From Heterocephalus glaber (lineage: Eukaryota; Chordata; Mammalia; Rodentia; Bathyergidae), in the NCBI RefSeq assembly GCF_000247695.1, contig NW_004624743.1, forward strand, positions 3,172,200 to 3,236,199: 64,000 nucleotides of DNA, in the 5' to 3' direction. The translations under genes and the position numbers were made by a program. The notes below the pieces were generated by a model. It was not told the DNA's origin. It saw only the letters and a program-made list of their open reading frames with translations, and did no database searches. This document shows positions 24,245 through 37,045 of this stretch, piece by piece. Position 1 is the first letter of the stretch. Each line of letters opens with the position of its first letter.

Positions 24245-26535
24245 CTCTTGAAAATAATGGATAATTCTTCTTTCATGACTTTATTCCCCACACCCAATGT
24301 GGTCTCTAGAACATTAAAGCTTTTCAATAAATAACTATCCACTTTTATCCATACATGGAAAAATGATGCTTATTGTAAATTAACAAATAACATGCATCCC
24401 AAGGAGTGATTCTGCAGGTGTAGGCTTTTAATATACCTGGAGAGAGAGCCTTCTGTTCAGCTTTTCCTTCTACTTTGGAACAATGGCACTGTTGCATCAC
24501 TTCCTCCTTTCACTTTACTGTTGTGATGAGCATCCTGAAAAACGAGATGGAGAGGAGAAAGAGGTAGCTAAGAAATCCTCCCACAAGTTAAAGCATATGT
24601 TGAAGTTCTTTCATTCCTTATTTTTCTGTTATATAGACCTCTTCCCAATAGCTTCTACCCACAGCACAGACTAAAATTTGTGAATACTTGGAAAATCTCA
24701 TAGGGGAATTGGAAATAATGATTTAGGAATCCTAGCCATGCTATCCTCATATCATTTGCATTTGACTGGTTTGCATTCGCTCTCCTAGAGGCAAAGAGAG
24801 GAAGGGGCAACATCCTGCCTTTAGGTTCACTCTAATCACATACATGAGATACTTGTACCAACATTTTTATTTCAGTATGCCATGTTGTTAAGTACCCTAT
24901 ACAGTAAAACATAACCCCTATTTTTCGATTCAATCTCTACACTGTTCAACTGTCAAATATTGGACACTTTCTAAGGATGGAATCTCATCTACAGGGTATA
25001 GATTATCACAAAGCAGCTAGCAAATGCCTTGCAAAGTGAAATCAGTGACTGTGTTATACTTCAGGCAATTGAAGAGTTTAACTGGCTCCTAACTCAGGCT
25101 TACATGCATCTGATAAGTACAACTGGCTCGAGCAATCAAGGGACTTTTTTTTCCCTAGGCTGGTAAGTACTTGTGAATGGTTAGGCCAACTGGTTAGAGG
25201 TTAAAGTTCAGGTTAATGAGGTCAGAGTCATAAATGGGAGTCTTAAGTGAGGCTTTCCTCTAATTCATAACTGAAAGTTGAACATTTAACCCTAGCCAGT
25301 CAGTACCTATTTTTCAAAAAAGGAATCAGAGAAAGAGTGGGTGGTATAATGTAAATCCATCACAGTGCTGGAAGAAGTACTCAGAAAACATGTTTCTGAT
25401 AGCCAAAATCATCATCTTTTTCTAAAATCAATAGTCAGTTATAGTAAAGCCATGAAGTCATCTATAATTTTCACTCCAATAGTCAGGCAATCTGAAAGAA
25501 GAAATCAGAGTTAAGTTGAACGTCACAAGTGAATCTCTGACACAATCCTTTCCTCTCACAGATGAGGGAACAAATGAAAATTCATGAGTGGGGACAGAGG
25601 CAGAGGGTACTGGATTATTTCCTCAGTCTTTAAGCCAGAGATAGAAAGCAGAGAATAGGATTCAATGTTTCTGATGCCTCCAGGTTTATGAGTCTTTTTG
25701 TCAAGCTAAGGAAAGGCTGTTCCATGGTCTCCAGACAAGAAAATGACTTGCTGGCCTCCTCCTGAATGTGAGGAACCTGTGACTCACCTGCTTCCAAATG
25801 CAGAAGGAGGAATGGAGATCATTGCTTCCTTTAGGAAATGGCTACATCCAGGGAAATCCTCTACTGTCACTCCCCTTATGCTTATTGAAATTTACATTTA
25901 CAAATATTCTTCTTTCCATGGTTGCTTTCTCCTTTCTTTTTCTCCCAACCCAGACTATCCTCTCTGAATAATAACTCCAAAGTTGTCTTTCATCTCTAAA
26001 ACACCAACCAGCCACTTGATTTGTATTGTTTCATGAATTGTGCATGGTCTTACAGATTTCTTTGCTTTCCTCACATAGAAAATTCTAGAAATTTTCTAGA
26101 AAGTGAGTGGCTTTTACAGAAGTACTGATTTCTAGCAGATGTTTCTCTATATAGGTGAATCGTCCTTTTACCTTTAAATTGTATAATTTAGCAGGCAGTT
26201 GACAATGGCAAACAGAGATTCAGTAATTGTACAGAAAGAAAAATACAATGGGAATCTGAATTTTTAGTATATACGTGAGTTACACTGATTATCCTTTTTT
26301 TCCATAAATGAACAAGAAAGGAATCTGATAGTGTTGAAATAGTATTAATGAAAAGACTTGTTTAAATTACATAAGAATTTTAAAATGTGACTTTTAAAAT
26401 TGACTCATATCTGCATGAAACCCAAATGAAAAATGTAGATAAAATAATTGTGTAGGTTTATTCCAATTTCTGATATGTTTGCCTTAAATTACTTAAAAAC
26501 AACCAGGTTGGCAATCCTTTTCTATTTGTTTGTGC
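24245..26535. other. unique AT-rich sequence
   Basis: No gene or clear repeat is recognised. It contains the paired TTCTAGAA motif at 26083-26101, listed separately. Confidence 0.45.
26083..26101. promoter_or_regulatory. twin TTCTAGAA palindromes, heat-shock-element-like
   Basis: TTCTAGAA occurs at 26083-26090 and 26094-26101, separated by 'att'. Each fits the TTCnnGAA core of a heat-shock element, but the spacing between the two is one base longer than an ideal HSF array. There is no promoter or gene beside it, so function is doubtful. Confidence 0.2.
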
Positions 26536-26665
26536 CAGTGGTTCTCAACTCCAGTGAGCACCAGAGCTTATTAAACACGGATTTCTGGGCTCCCCTCCTT
26601 GATAATCTGTGATTCTAACCCCTGTAAGTAAGAGGGGTCCTGAGATCACAATTTGAAAGCCACTG
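26536..26665. mobile_element. MER5-type hAT MITE
   Basis: It begins 'cagtggttctcaactcca' and ends 'atttgaaagccactg', the MER5 terminal inverted repeats. The interior has 'gcttattaaacacggatttc', 'tgggctcccctccttgat' and 'ctgtgattctaacccctgt'. At 130 bp it is shorter than a full MER5A and closer to MER5B or an internally deleted copy. Confidence 0.82.
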
Positions 26666-29600
26666 ATTTATACCAAAAAAAGACTTGAATTCTTTCTCAG
26701 CATAAATAGACAACATAAAAGCACCCCAAATACTAACCATTTGACAAGAGTCTGATGTGGATTTTATAACTATCTGGGGGAAATTCCTGTAGGCAATTTC
26801 ACTTTACCTCTTTGTGAGAAAGTTACTTGGACCAGGAATGCTTCTGGTGACTCCTTCTCAGGCAAACTATCAAATTTAATTCCAAATACAAGGATATTTG
26901 GAGAATACAATAAAATGTTTATAAGAGCAATTGATCTTGTGAACACCTAACCTTGTTTTTGGAAATTAGAAGTTCATAGCTCAAGTTATGGCAAAGATGC
27001 ATAATTTTCGTAATGCACAAATGGGAAACACTAAAAGAAGTGAGCACTCAGCAGTTTTGTTATTAGGCACTACCTGGGTGGCACTGTTCACTCAGCCTTG
27101 TTCTCCTCCTGGATGAAGTCAAAGTCACTCTGCAAGGCAGTCAAAATAAATATTAGCAAGATAAGAAGGAAGGAAATAACAAGAAAAGATTTATGTAAAT
27201 AATTGCCTTGCAGCAGTTTGCCATATTATTGCAGTTTTTAAGCACTATAGCAATGGCCCCAGCTTTTTTTCCATTAAAAAAATGCAAATATAAATAACGA
27301 TCATTTACTTCCGTTGAGACAGTGCCGGCTTCAGTAGAGCAGTTTGCAGAGATTTTCTGTGAGAGACAACTGTTTTAGATCCACAGAAGCTGTCTGGGGA
27401 GACAGATAAGAATAACCTAGCTTGAGAAATGCTCAAGTTCGTTCGCTTCAGTGTGGTCTTCCTGAATACTTTCTCTTCCTCAGACGATTTCCTGGATGGA
27501 AATAATCTGTTTTTCGGAAGATCTTAGTACCTTTTGTTCCAAACTTTCTACACACAAAGCCTGATGTAGGAACTTTAGGCTTCACTGCATCAGGCCTTCC
27601 CAGAAATGCCAGGAACAGTTGTAAAAGGACTTTATAATTTAAAGAGAAAGGCATGATTATGAGTCTCAAAACCCTAAGTGCCAAAGAGTGTTTTAAACAG
27701 AAGAAGAATGACAGCCCTGTCAGTGGTAATGCATTTGTATTTGCATCTGACCTAAAAGCTCTTTCAACATCTGCAAGGACAAAAAGAAAAAAAAAAATCA
27801 TCCAAAGAAAGGTTGTCCTGGGATGAAGTGTTAAGGACACAGCACGGCTCTGCTCTGCAGGAGAGCCACACATCCAGTTGTCACCAAATCCGCCAGGCCT
27901 TGGAAGACGCTCCTTCTCTAGGGTTCTGTATTTGTTTTCTTGCAGGCTAAACTCAGAGCATGGAGAACAAAAGGATGTTCTTTTCACGTTTCTAATTGCT
28001 GCAAGCCCACAGGTAATAGGGCAGAGATGGAGACTGAGCTGTCTGTCACATTGGGTAGATGACTCTCCTGTAAACACTTTGGCAACTAACTTCCCTCTGG
28101 TCTGCTCGTGGTGTTTGTCATTTCCTAGCAGAAAGGGTTGGAAAAAGTATCAGTTTCATTAGATTGAAAACAGGTCACAGTTTGTTATTTGGACGAGGGA
28201 AGACAAAAATATTTCAACCTTTGGACTTTTTGCTCTGTTTAGAGTAATAAACTTATACCTGAAATTAGTGAAAAGGTTTTACAAAGCTTGTTCAAACTAG
28301 AGAAAAAACACTACATTTTTCATTTACAGCTGTTTCTCCATTATTCTCTGGCACCCATGTCTGTAACATGATATGAATTCATAGCTTTTGATTCAGAATT
28401 TGAATGCAATGTTATTATGGTTTATATTATCAAAGTGTTGAAAACTGATCGAACTCATTGGCCTTTTGTAAAAAGAGAATTGTGAAGTATTTTATGATAT
28501 TTTCCAGATATGCTTACGTCCAGTTTTAGCCGTAATTAACGTAAAGAGAGCTCTCCTGAAGCTATTTACAGAATGAAATGTCTCCAGGGGTTAGTAAATT
28601 GCACACTTTTGAGGTAATTTCCTTGGGAAGAAGTCTTTATACCTGACTCTGAAATCCCTTGTACACCTCCTATGGAGCTAGTCGACTTTCATAAGCAGCA
28701 TAATGACTATGTGTCAAAGACAGAGTGATAAACGGTGAGTCTTCAAAGACAGAGAGGGAACCTCCAAGCTTTCTTTTTTCTGTTGACATGTATAACATCA
28801 AATTAGACCGCAGACATTTGAAAGTATACTTTCTTTGCAAAGGTGGGTAATTATTTTCAACATTACAAAGAGGTTGTAGGTCCCTTATTTAAAATAGTCT
28901 GTTCATTACTGTTTTGTTAGAGAAAAAAGAAAATTCTTCAACAATACAAGAATTTTTTAAAAATATAAATCTTTATAAAAATCACATTAAGCACTGCTCT
29001 TCTCTAGTATGTGGAAGAACAGTGTACAGTAGGATGTGAATTTAAACCTCGGTGATTATTCCCTCTCAGAGATATTTAGTCCTTGTCCTTCTCTCAACCC
29101 TATTACCGGCAACTATCAAGTGCAAACATCAAACAATATATTTCACTTCACACATCCAGTACTTGCTGCTACACACCCATGACGTTTCATGTAACACACA
29201 TGTCACATGTTCTTTGTGGAAGAAACAAGCCATAGGAGATCTTGGACTCACCTGTGTAATATGTGGAAGAAACAAAAAGCTCTTAGTCTAAGTTCCCAAG
29301 AACTTAACCATTACAGGTTATAAAGAAAAAAATTCACATTTGCATTCCTTTTCTTTAGAACTTAGGGAATCCTAAGTAGTTTTCTTGTTTTCAACTAGCA
29401 CCATGTGCCATCCTGTTTTTAAACATTTTAAACATCTTCTGTCCATTGTTTCCTAAGTGTGTATAAACAGATATCACCGATGTTCATCAACATTTCATTC
29501 TTTTATAGTGGTTTAGTGTAGAAGTCAGGTCAAAGCGTTTCATCTGTGTGTTTTTAAGTTTATTGAACTCTTCTAAGTGAAACCAAATGTCATAAACCAG

Positions 29601-30355
29601 ACTTTTAAGGAAGAAATTATTCTGCCAAAACCAATTCATTATTAGAATATGAAATATTTTGAATGAATTAGTTTCAATACTAAATATTTCTATCCATGAT
29701 AGAAATAACAAAACCAATCATATTATCTTGAGGATTTAATTCAAAATAGAGGAATTTTAGGTTCTTAAAGTTAAAAAAACAGTCATACTGAGAAATGGGG
29801 TGCTATAATATTACATTTCTTCGGTGCTTCTTTTGGATTTTCAAAACACTGACTTTCAAATGTATCTTCTTTCCCAGGCTTCACAAGAGCTTCACAAGGC
29901 AGATGGGCCGTTATTTTCCAAATGGGACACTGATGCTCAAAGTGCTGAAGTTACCTGTCTACATTTGTATAATAAAATATGACGAAGTCCAGTCTCGCAA
30001 TTATTATCCAAATTCCAATCCAATGTTTTTTTCTGTTTCAATTCCTAATATAATAAGTCACAGAAACATTTTCAAAGGAAATTCATCCCCAAATGTCTAC
30101 CAACAAGGGCCGATTTCCCATGGCAGTTGCACAAGTGAAGAGTCAGTTTAATAGCGACTTCCTTCCGGGTCTCCCATCACTGAGCTCCCATGGACAGGGA
30201 CTTGCCACCTCTAGTGGCTAAGGCTCTGGCTAAGGAGGAAGAAGCCTTGAAAATCTTTCTCCAGCTGGATTTAAATACAGCCTTGCAGTTGGATTAAAAA
30301 ACATTTAACAGATACATGGCTATTATTGAGTGTTGAAATTTCTGAAAAGTTTTAC
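26666..30355. other. unique intergenic sequence with the window's longest frame
   Basis: No gene is recognised. The longest open frame of the window (209 codons, minus strand, 27448-28077) lies here but has no domain, signal peptide or repeat I can name. It has a hydrophobic run (about residues 88-101) and a basic C terminus rich in K/R. In 64 kb a frame of this length can occur by chance. AT-rich sequence with retained CpGs occurs at 27285-27330 and 28500-28560. Confidence 0.45.
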
Positions 30356-30359
30356 CTTT

Positions 30360-30655
30360 CATTTTGTTCAATTTTTATGAGTCACATTTGCAGCACACAG
30401 TGATTGTATTTCTCATGGAGAGCTGGTATAGGGGCATCACACATCTTTGTTCTTCTAGCCATGCCCCCTCCCCACTCCCATCATCTCTTGGTCCTCTTCC
30501 CTTTTGCAAAAAAATTGATGTCCCTATTGCCTATTGATTATTTCTTATTTTTCTCTTTACTTTATTCATGCTTTGGGTTTCTCATGTAAGAGAAACCATG
30601 CCATATTTGACCTTCTATGTCTAATTATTTCACTTAACATTATGATTTCAATTTT
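30360..30655 (-). repeat. L1 3'UTR fragment, antisense
   Basis: It aligns by eye along its whole length with 51097-51380: shared 'acagtgattgtatt' / 'atagtgattacatt', 'gagagctggta' / 'gagagttggta', 'cccctccccactccca', and 'tttcacttaac' / 'tttcacttgac'. Reverse-complemented, the latter gives the 'aagtgaaataa' found near L1 ORF2 ends. Confidence 0.6.
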
Positions 30656-32055
30656 TACTTTTTAAAAAAATCTTAATATATTCTCAGATCTTTGCAAACA
30701 CATTTTTCTCTTATTTTTAGTATATAAACTATAGCAATCTTTTACAAAGGCTCAATTGGATTTTAAATTTCCCTTCATAAGTGTCTACAATATTTCAATA
30801 TATCTTCGATATCAGCCTTATATGCTGATTCTTCTCTCTCCAGCCCAGATACATGCAGTGGATTTCCTATCAAAGCAGTTACCTGCAAGGAGAGGTAAAA
30901 GTGGCACAGAGGTGTCTCCCTGTGTACCTAGTCTCATAGATCAAGGCAGGGAAACTGCACACAAAAGCAGCTTTCATTGTCTGAGGATTAACATGTATTA
31001 GTCCTTACTGTAAACATGGGGACTTCAGCTATGGATTAATGTTTTCCTCTAAAGAAAGGTGTGAGAGAAAACTGACAAAACTTAATCCTAAAATTACCTA
31101 ATTTTGAGTCATAGGTATTCTCTTCAGAAGGTGATGGGTGGGTTAAGCCTGTTTTGCTTTGGTTTTTATTAGTTTCATGTGTTCAGGCTAGTGAACGTGT
31201 CAGCTTTCGTGTTTCCTCTCAGTGGCTGAACTCTGAATGGGTTCAGCAGAGGGTAGCTGATTTTCCTGATAGGAACCTGAAATGTTTTCCTTTCTGAAGG
31301 TCTGAAACACAAAGACAGTTTAGTGGAAGAAGTGAAATTCTTCAACAGAAGACTGTAATTCACAAGAGATAATTTGTGCCTCCGAAGGAACAATTTTGAA
31401 TCCTGCAGGTATTAGGGGTTCCTTTGGTTTTCTATTCAGGGCACCAAATTCTTGGTTTTCAACCCTTTAGGGCTAAGAACACTTTCTCCCAAAAATAATC
31501 ATCAAGATCCCAAACCAGGGAAATTCTGCGTCACAGCTGTTGATTAAGGAAAGACATAATGTTGGAGAGCTATTGTAAATTCACTGTCTTTGGAATAAAT
31601 GTTTTATTTTAGAAAATTACAGCAGTATCCACATACATTTGAAAACATATATCTAAGAGTCTGAACAATGAATGTAATCAAAAATAGAACTTAATTTTTC
31701 TGTATGAAAAATATACCAGCATAGTAACTGAAGAACAGTTTATTATATATGATATACAATAAAGGCATTGTACTGCAGCAACAAATAAGTAATATTGACA
31801 AGGGTTATCTGACTCAATTGAAACCTCTACACACCAGACTTACTGTTTGTGTATTCTGGAAAGTAACAAATACGTGTTTTAAAGATCGAAGTGGTAAGGA
31901 TTAACATGCTTTTTATGCATATCATTTCTTAATTTACATAACAGAAACAAAATCCAAAAGAACACAGCTAGAAAACTTTTGAGAATGCATCAAGTTGGTG
32001 ACTGTTATTGCATTCTTTTAAAGTAGCATTCATTTGGAACATGTTATTTCCACAT
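30656..32055. other. unique AT-rich sequence
   Basis: No gene or clear repeat recognised. Confidence 0.4.
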
Positions 32056-32059
32056 AGTC

Positions 32060-32480
32060 TGAATAATGATCTCTTACTGTATGTATAGGAAGTGTATGGA
32101 AATTTTTATAATTTTCCCTTGACTTTATCCAAGCATGGAGCCCAGGGTGTCACGGAAGTCTCTATTGGTGAGAGAAATCATCACAATTCCTGTTTATTGG
32201 GTTCCCTGGAAATTCCAAGTGTGGAGGGAACCAAAGCTCAAAGACCGTTATCTGTTAATGCCCATCTTTCTGCCCTGCTTTTCTCTAGGCTGATTTTATT
32301 CTTCCTGGCTCCCAGCATCTTTAGGTCTATCTGCCCTGGCAGACGCGTCTCCACCCCCTAATCCCCGTCATTCCTGGCCTGGGTCTTCCTGGCGTATCAT
32401 GAGTCTCCTGCTCATCTCTTAGCCAATCACTGTGGTCTAAGGGATGCAACACTGTTACTGGCCAGGGTTAAATCATGTGT
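32060..32480. repeat. possible old interspersed repeat, unnamed
   Basis: The right part contains 'tagccaatcactgtggtcta', 'agggatgcaacactgttact' and 'ggccagggttaaatcatgtg', a run I associate with an old dispersed mammalian repeat whose family I cannot name. The 89-codon frame at 32092-32361 lies inside and is not supported as a gene. Confidence 0.4.
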
Positions 32481-33103
32481 CTACTTCCAGAAAGGTGGCA
32501 CCCATACAAACTAAAAGCAGAGGGAAGATGTATCCCCAATGGAAAGTGCGATGTTTGTCAGACTAAGAAAATAGTTACTGGGCCAGAAAAAGCAGAAATA
32601 TTCAAGTCACTCAGTCTTGGGAATTTTTACAGAGATGAAGACAGATGTTTGTTTAAGGACCATGTTCGGGAGGTTTTGAGAACACAGGAACCAGAAAGCA
32701 GCTGGATCCAAGGGGACCACAGGCTGGGCCTTGGGGTGGTGACTGTGGCAGGTGCAGGGTTTGCCTCACACTGCAGAAATGCATGCACTGAGCCTGAGGG
32801 TCTTGATATAAATGTGCAGAGGGCAAGCAAGCACTGACTCCAACAAACCCCCTAAGAGCCTGGCATGTGGGGCTTGGTGTTTGATGACTGAGCTTTATGT
32901 GGCCACTCGTGTTGTGCACTGAAAGTACATATAGATTCATGCCATCTTTGAAAAACTTGTGTGATACTCTAGGAGCCTATGAGCTACAAATTGGATGCCA
33001 TACTCCGGATCCAGGTTAATATTTTTCCAATTTGCAAACTGCATGTATTTCTAAATAAGTCTGGCTCTCTATAACAAATATTACACAGGATATTGAGCTG
33101 ATA
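32481..33103. other. unique sequence
   Basis: A 120-codon plus frame (32475-32837) and overlapping minus frames are present. None shows a domain, and they overlap each other on opposite strands. Confidence 0.4.
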
Positions 33104-33385
33104 AATATGGCCTGTAAGAACACAGGCTTTGTCGTTAGATTCCCAGGGTTCAAATCCTCACCTCAAAAACACAAACAAACAAGAAATCAGGTGCCACCGC
33201 TTTCTAGTTGTGTGGTCTTGCCAAAGCTAATTAACTTTTGTCAGTCTCTGTTCCTCGTTTTTAAAATAGAAGTAAAGCAGCACCATCCCTCACAGGTTGA
33301 TGTGAGGATGAATAAAGCTGTTGCTTCAAAGGTGTCGGAATAACTGACAGTAATTTCCCAATAAATGCCAGCTGCTGTTATCAAT
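33104..33385 (+). repeat. MIR SINE with small insertion
   Basis: Nearly complete MIR: 'aagaacacaggctttgtcg', 'cccagggttcaaatcctc', 'tagttgtgtggtcttgcc', 'tctgttcctcgtttttaaaa', 'gttgatgtgaggatgaataa', 'ccaataaatgccagctgc'. An A/C-rich stretch at 33162-33190 ('caaaaacacaaacaaacaag') is inserted between the box-B region and the core. Confidence 0.78.
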
Positions 33386-34196
33386 TCCTAAAAAAGTAGG
33401 AAAGGTGAGGGTATATCCATCACCACATTTCAAACAGCAACACAAAATCCTTAGCCAAAGACCCTTCATGTGCCCTTCAGGTTGTATGACTGAGGGACAC
33501 ATTTGCCACACAGTGGAGAAGAGGTGTCTTGCTAGTTTTATACGTAATGCTGAAACCCAGATTTCACCTGGGTGTCCTCCTGCACTCATTCACACCCATC
33601 AACAAATCAACAAGCCTCCCTACTCTTACCTGTGTGCTCCAAAGGCACGACTTCCTCATTTTGATGACCAGGACGATCCATGCGCCCCACAAATTTCTGA
33701 CGAAATCTCATACCATATGTGATCTTCGCCCTGGCTCTGTGTGTGCTGCCTTGTTTCAGCCTCTGCTGATCTAGATCCAAAATTCAGCTTGTTGGTTAAA
33801 TTTCCACAAACGTTCAATTCAAACCAATGATTTCATGCATACTAAAACTTTCCTAAAGTTTCACAAGTTCATGGGAAGAAATCACATTTTTCTCCATTTG
33901 CCTGGACTTGTCACACAGTGTCTTCTTCCTTTGCTCTGACCTCTCTGGAAGAAAAAGCAGGACTCAGATCCCTTGGAATGAACTGAAAACTTCCAAGCAA
34001 AATTATCAAGGCAGATTTTTCCAAAAAAATACAGTTTTCTTACTGAGGAATTCCATCACAAATCATATTTCTAACCTCATCACATCATGTTGGACTTTAT
34101 CAATATGGGCATTTAGGGGGTGTGAGCTGTGCACCCACTTTGCAAAGGAACATCGCAGGACATGAGACAATCACCAAACACACCACTACCTAACTG
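33386..34196. other. unique sequence
   Basis: No gene recognised. Frames of 78-105 codons on both strands at 33326-33774 overlap each other and lack domains. Confidence 0.4.
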
Positions 34197-34552
34197 TATC
34201 AGTCACTTTCCTATTGCTGGGCCAAACACCCAACGGCCACACTGAAAGGAAGAGAGGTTCACTTTAGTTCGTGGTTTCAGTCCATGGTCATCTGGCTCCA
34301 ACAAAAACAAGATGGCGGAGAGGCATGGCAGAGGAGGAAAAGGTGTGTAACCCAAGGCAGCCAGGAGGCAGAGCAAAAAGGGGGCAGCTGGGGAGGACCC
34401 TTCTGGGTCATAACACCAATGGTCACTTCCAGCCAGGCCCTGCCTCCTAGCAGCACTGCCCGCTACTGAGTTGATTCATGGGTGAATCCTGATCTAACCA
34501 CCTTCCACACAGGTGAGAATTGGTGGGGAGGCTTTCTAGATCTAAACTATGA
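34197..34552 (-). mobile_element. MaLR-type LTR (MT/MST-like)
   Basis: The plus strand reads 'tatcagtcactttcctattg', 'ctgggccaaacacccaac', 'gtggtttcagtccatggtca', 'tctggctcc', and near the other end 'acacaggtgagaattggtgg' and 'agatctaaactatgatgcc'. This is the reverse complement of a MaLR LTR. It shares the 'tttcagtccat(g/a)gtca' block with the LTR at 51881-52327. Solitary, with no internal region. Confidence 0.65.
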
Positions 34553-35390
34553 TGCCAATTCACAGCACATGATGTAAATGATATCTTAAAGTACTGATGG
34601 AGAACACCAAAGATGTAATAAATTCATAATTTTTAAATGAAATATTAGTATGTTTCAACACATAAAGTGATTGTGGATATTTAAGTATTGATAATGATCA
34701 GTCTGAAGATTGTGACTAAATAGAAGGATTTGATTTTATTACCTTCAGATCATTAAGATTTCCTGAAATGATCTGCATTCCCAAGAGAACTCTGAAGTCA
34801 CAAAATTATTTACTAAGAAATATAAGCGTAAGCATAAACTCCAAGAAGGTAGCAGTTTGATCTCTTTTTTCCATTAGTATATTCCAAGTTCCTAGAAAGG
34901 GCCTGATAGGTTCTAAATCCACATTTGGCAAATTAACACAATAATTTATAAAATTTCATTTATCCAACACACACTGGTTATGTGCTTAAATATATAACTG
35001 GTTCTAGGTGAATTAGATACACAATTTAAGTTCCCAAAATATTGAAATTCCCATCACTTTCTTAGGAACAGTAGCAGCTCTTACAGTATGGAAGATTTCC
35101 CTAACCATTGCTGTTTCACTTTTCTTTCTATCTTTCCTCCATTTTCCAATTTCCCCTTGAGTTGCCCTTCTCTAACCCAGGTACAACCCCCCAAATCTTT
35201 TCTGAACTCCATAGCACGCCCAAACAGTGGGCTGTGTCATGCTGGGACCTCTCACATCATTTTCCAAGGAACTACCCATTCCCTAGTGTGGTGGACTAAT
35301 GAGCAACTTGTAACACCCAGCTGAACTGAGTCAGTGTGGTCTGGACATGGAGGATCCACCTGAAGACTGTTACCAATAGCCATTAAAAAG
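34553..35390. other. AT-rich unique sequence
   Basis: No gene recognised. 34860-34940 ('gttcctagaaagggcctgat') weakly resembles an L2 3' end. Confidence 0.35.
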
Positions 35391-35935
35391 AGAACTGGAG
35401 GGAAAGGTCTTGTCCTGTTGATTTGCTAGGAGAAGCTTGCTGCAGATGGTTTTCCTGATGCAAACTAGTATGTTCTCATTGGAGGAGGAGCTCAGGGCCT
35501 CGCTGTTGCTGGGAATGGCTGCTGTTCTCATCAGGGGAGCTCTGATCTTCACTGTGAGCATCACTTCCTGGCTCCACTGTGGATTCCTCAGCCTGGTGGC
35601 ACAAATCCTTCACCTCACCAGCGTAGATTTTCTGGCTTCCACTGCTGGCCTTTGGGCCTTCCAGGTGCAGATCCTCAATATGGACAAGCATGAGATAATG
35701 CTGTGGGCTCCAGGCCTCTGGCTGGACTCGAGGAGGACATTGCCTTGGACTCTAGGCCTTCAGGTGGACTTGCGTGGGAAACTTCTGGGATCTAGGATCT
35801 CAGTTGAATTCTTTGGGCTTCTCTTGCACTCCTTTGCATTTAAATCTTTGGGTAATTACCCTAAAATAACCTTATAAGTTATGTGTCCTGTATTTAATGT
35901 ATTCCCTTGCTGAATCCTTCTGACTATAACACCTC
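35391..35935. other. unassigned GC-richer segment with 146-codon frame
   Basis: A plus frame (35437-35877) and a minus frame (35476-35691) share this segment. The plus translation is leucine-rich and hydrophobic. The minus one is acidic and S/E/Q-rich, but it is only about 70 codons and stops abruptly. The repeated 'aggcctctggctggact' / 'aggccttcaggtggact' motif inside (35711-35772) suggests repeat-derived DNA such as a decayed LTR. I do not recognise a gene. Confidence 0.4.
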
Positions 35936-36123
35936 AGTTAAGGCACATGAATTGTTTAAAGGTTTGTTTGTTTGTTTGACTGTTTTTTCAGGTACTGAGT
36001 TTGTTTTTCACTGATATAATTGCTATTTTGAAATTGTCCTCCTTTTCATACCTTAATTTGAAACTCTTAATGAGCTGGGATTTCAGCCTGCATGTGTGTG
36101 TATATGTGTCTATGGGTGATTTC

Positions 36124-36212
36124 GGTTTTGGTTTTTGTGATGCTGGGAATTGAACCCAGGGCCTTGTGCAAGCTAGATAAGCCCTTGAGCACTGAGCTAC
36201 ACCTGCAGTGCT
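36124..36212 (-). repeat. ID SINE
   Basis: A T/G-rich start ('ggttttggtttttg', the tail) is followed by 'tgatgctgggaattgaaccc', 'agggccttgtgcaagctaga' and 'gagcactgagctacacctgc', the reverse complement of ID. Confidence 0.88.
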
Positions 36213-36900
36213 GCCTACCTGTTCTGGACAGTACCTTTTAACTCTAATTTCTCTGTTACTACTGTCACACGTGTCAGATCAAGTCTAATTACAGTATCTT
36301 TCCTTTACTACTTTTGGTTAATATTTTTTAATTCCTGCACTTTGTGTTGGCCTACATTTCAGGGCAAAATTCTTGGAATAGTAAAGATCCCCCCTATGGT
36401 AGATGACAAAATGTATGTACAATGTGGAAGATACTGTTAGTGGCCCACCTGATCACTGGTCAAACCATGACAGAAGTAGTCATCTCTGGCAACAAATTTC
36501 ATTTCCTTGTGTAGAGTTTTCTGTAACATGGGACTGATATCTCCCAAATAGATGAAGTCATTCTCATTTTTATATATAAATTTAATTTTTGTTTTCTTTT
36601 ATCTGGCCAGGAAGTTTCTTCTAAATTTATTCTTCTGAAAAATACCATCTTGGTTTAATTCTGTCCTAGGGATAATTCATTTAAAAAAAAATCATTCAAA
36701 TTAGTGTCTAGATTTCTCTAATTTCCTGTTCTTTTCTTTCTTGAGTTCAGTTACTTGAAATTATTTCCCTGAGATTCATTTATTACTGCACTGAATTATC
36801 ACAGCTCAAGGTCACCAGTAGCCTCATAACTTCACATAGCAAATTAATTCATCCCTGCCAATTTGCCTCCATTTGGACCATAAAAAACATATAATATTAG
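36213..36900. other. AT-rich unique sequence
   Basis: No gene or clear repeat recognised. Confidence 0.4.
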
Positions 36901-36904
36901 TTGT

Positions 36905-37045
36905 GGAAGAAAACTTAAGGGCCATCTAATCCTACACAATTTAATTATTTGTGGGAAAGTTGGGGCCAAAAGAAATTAAGTGACCTGTCTAAAGTTATGT
37001 AGTTAATAGCAGATATCAAGGGATTCCTGTCTCTTTCAATGCAAT
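36905..37045 (-). repeat. MIR SINE
   Basis: 'gggccatctaatcctacaca', 'agttggggccaaaagaaatt', 'aagtgacctgtctaaagtta' and 'agttaatagcagatatcaag' follow the reverse complement of the MIR core ('gaaactgaggcc..aagtgacttgcc'). Confidence 0.62.
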
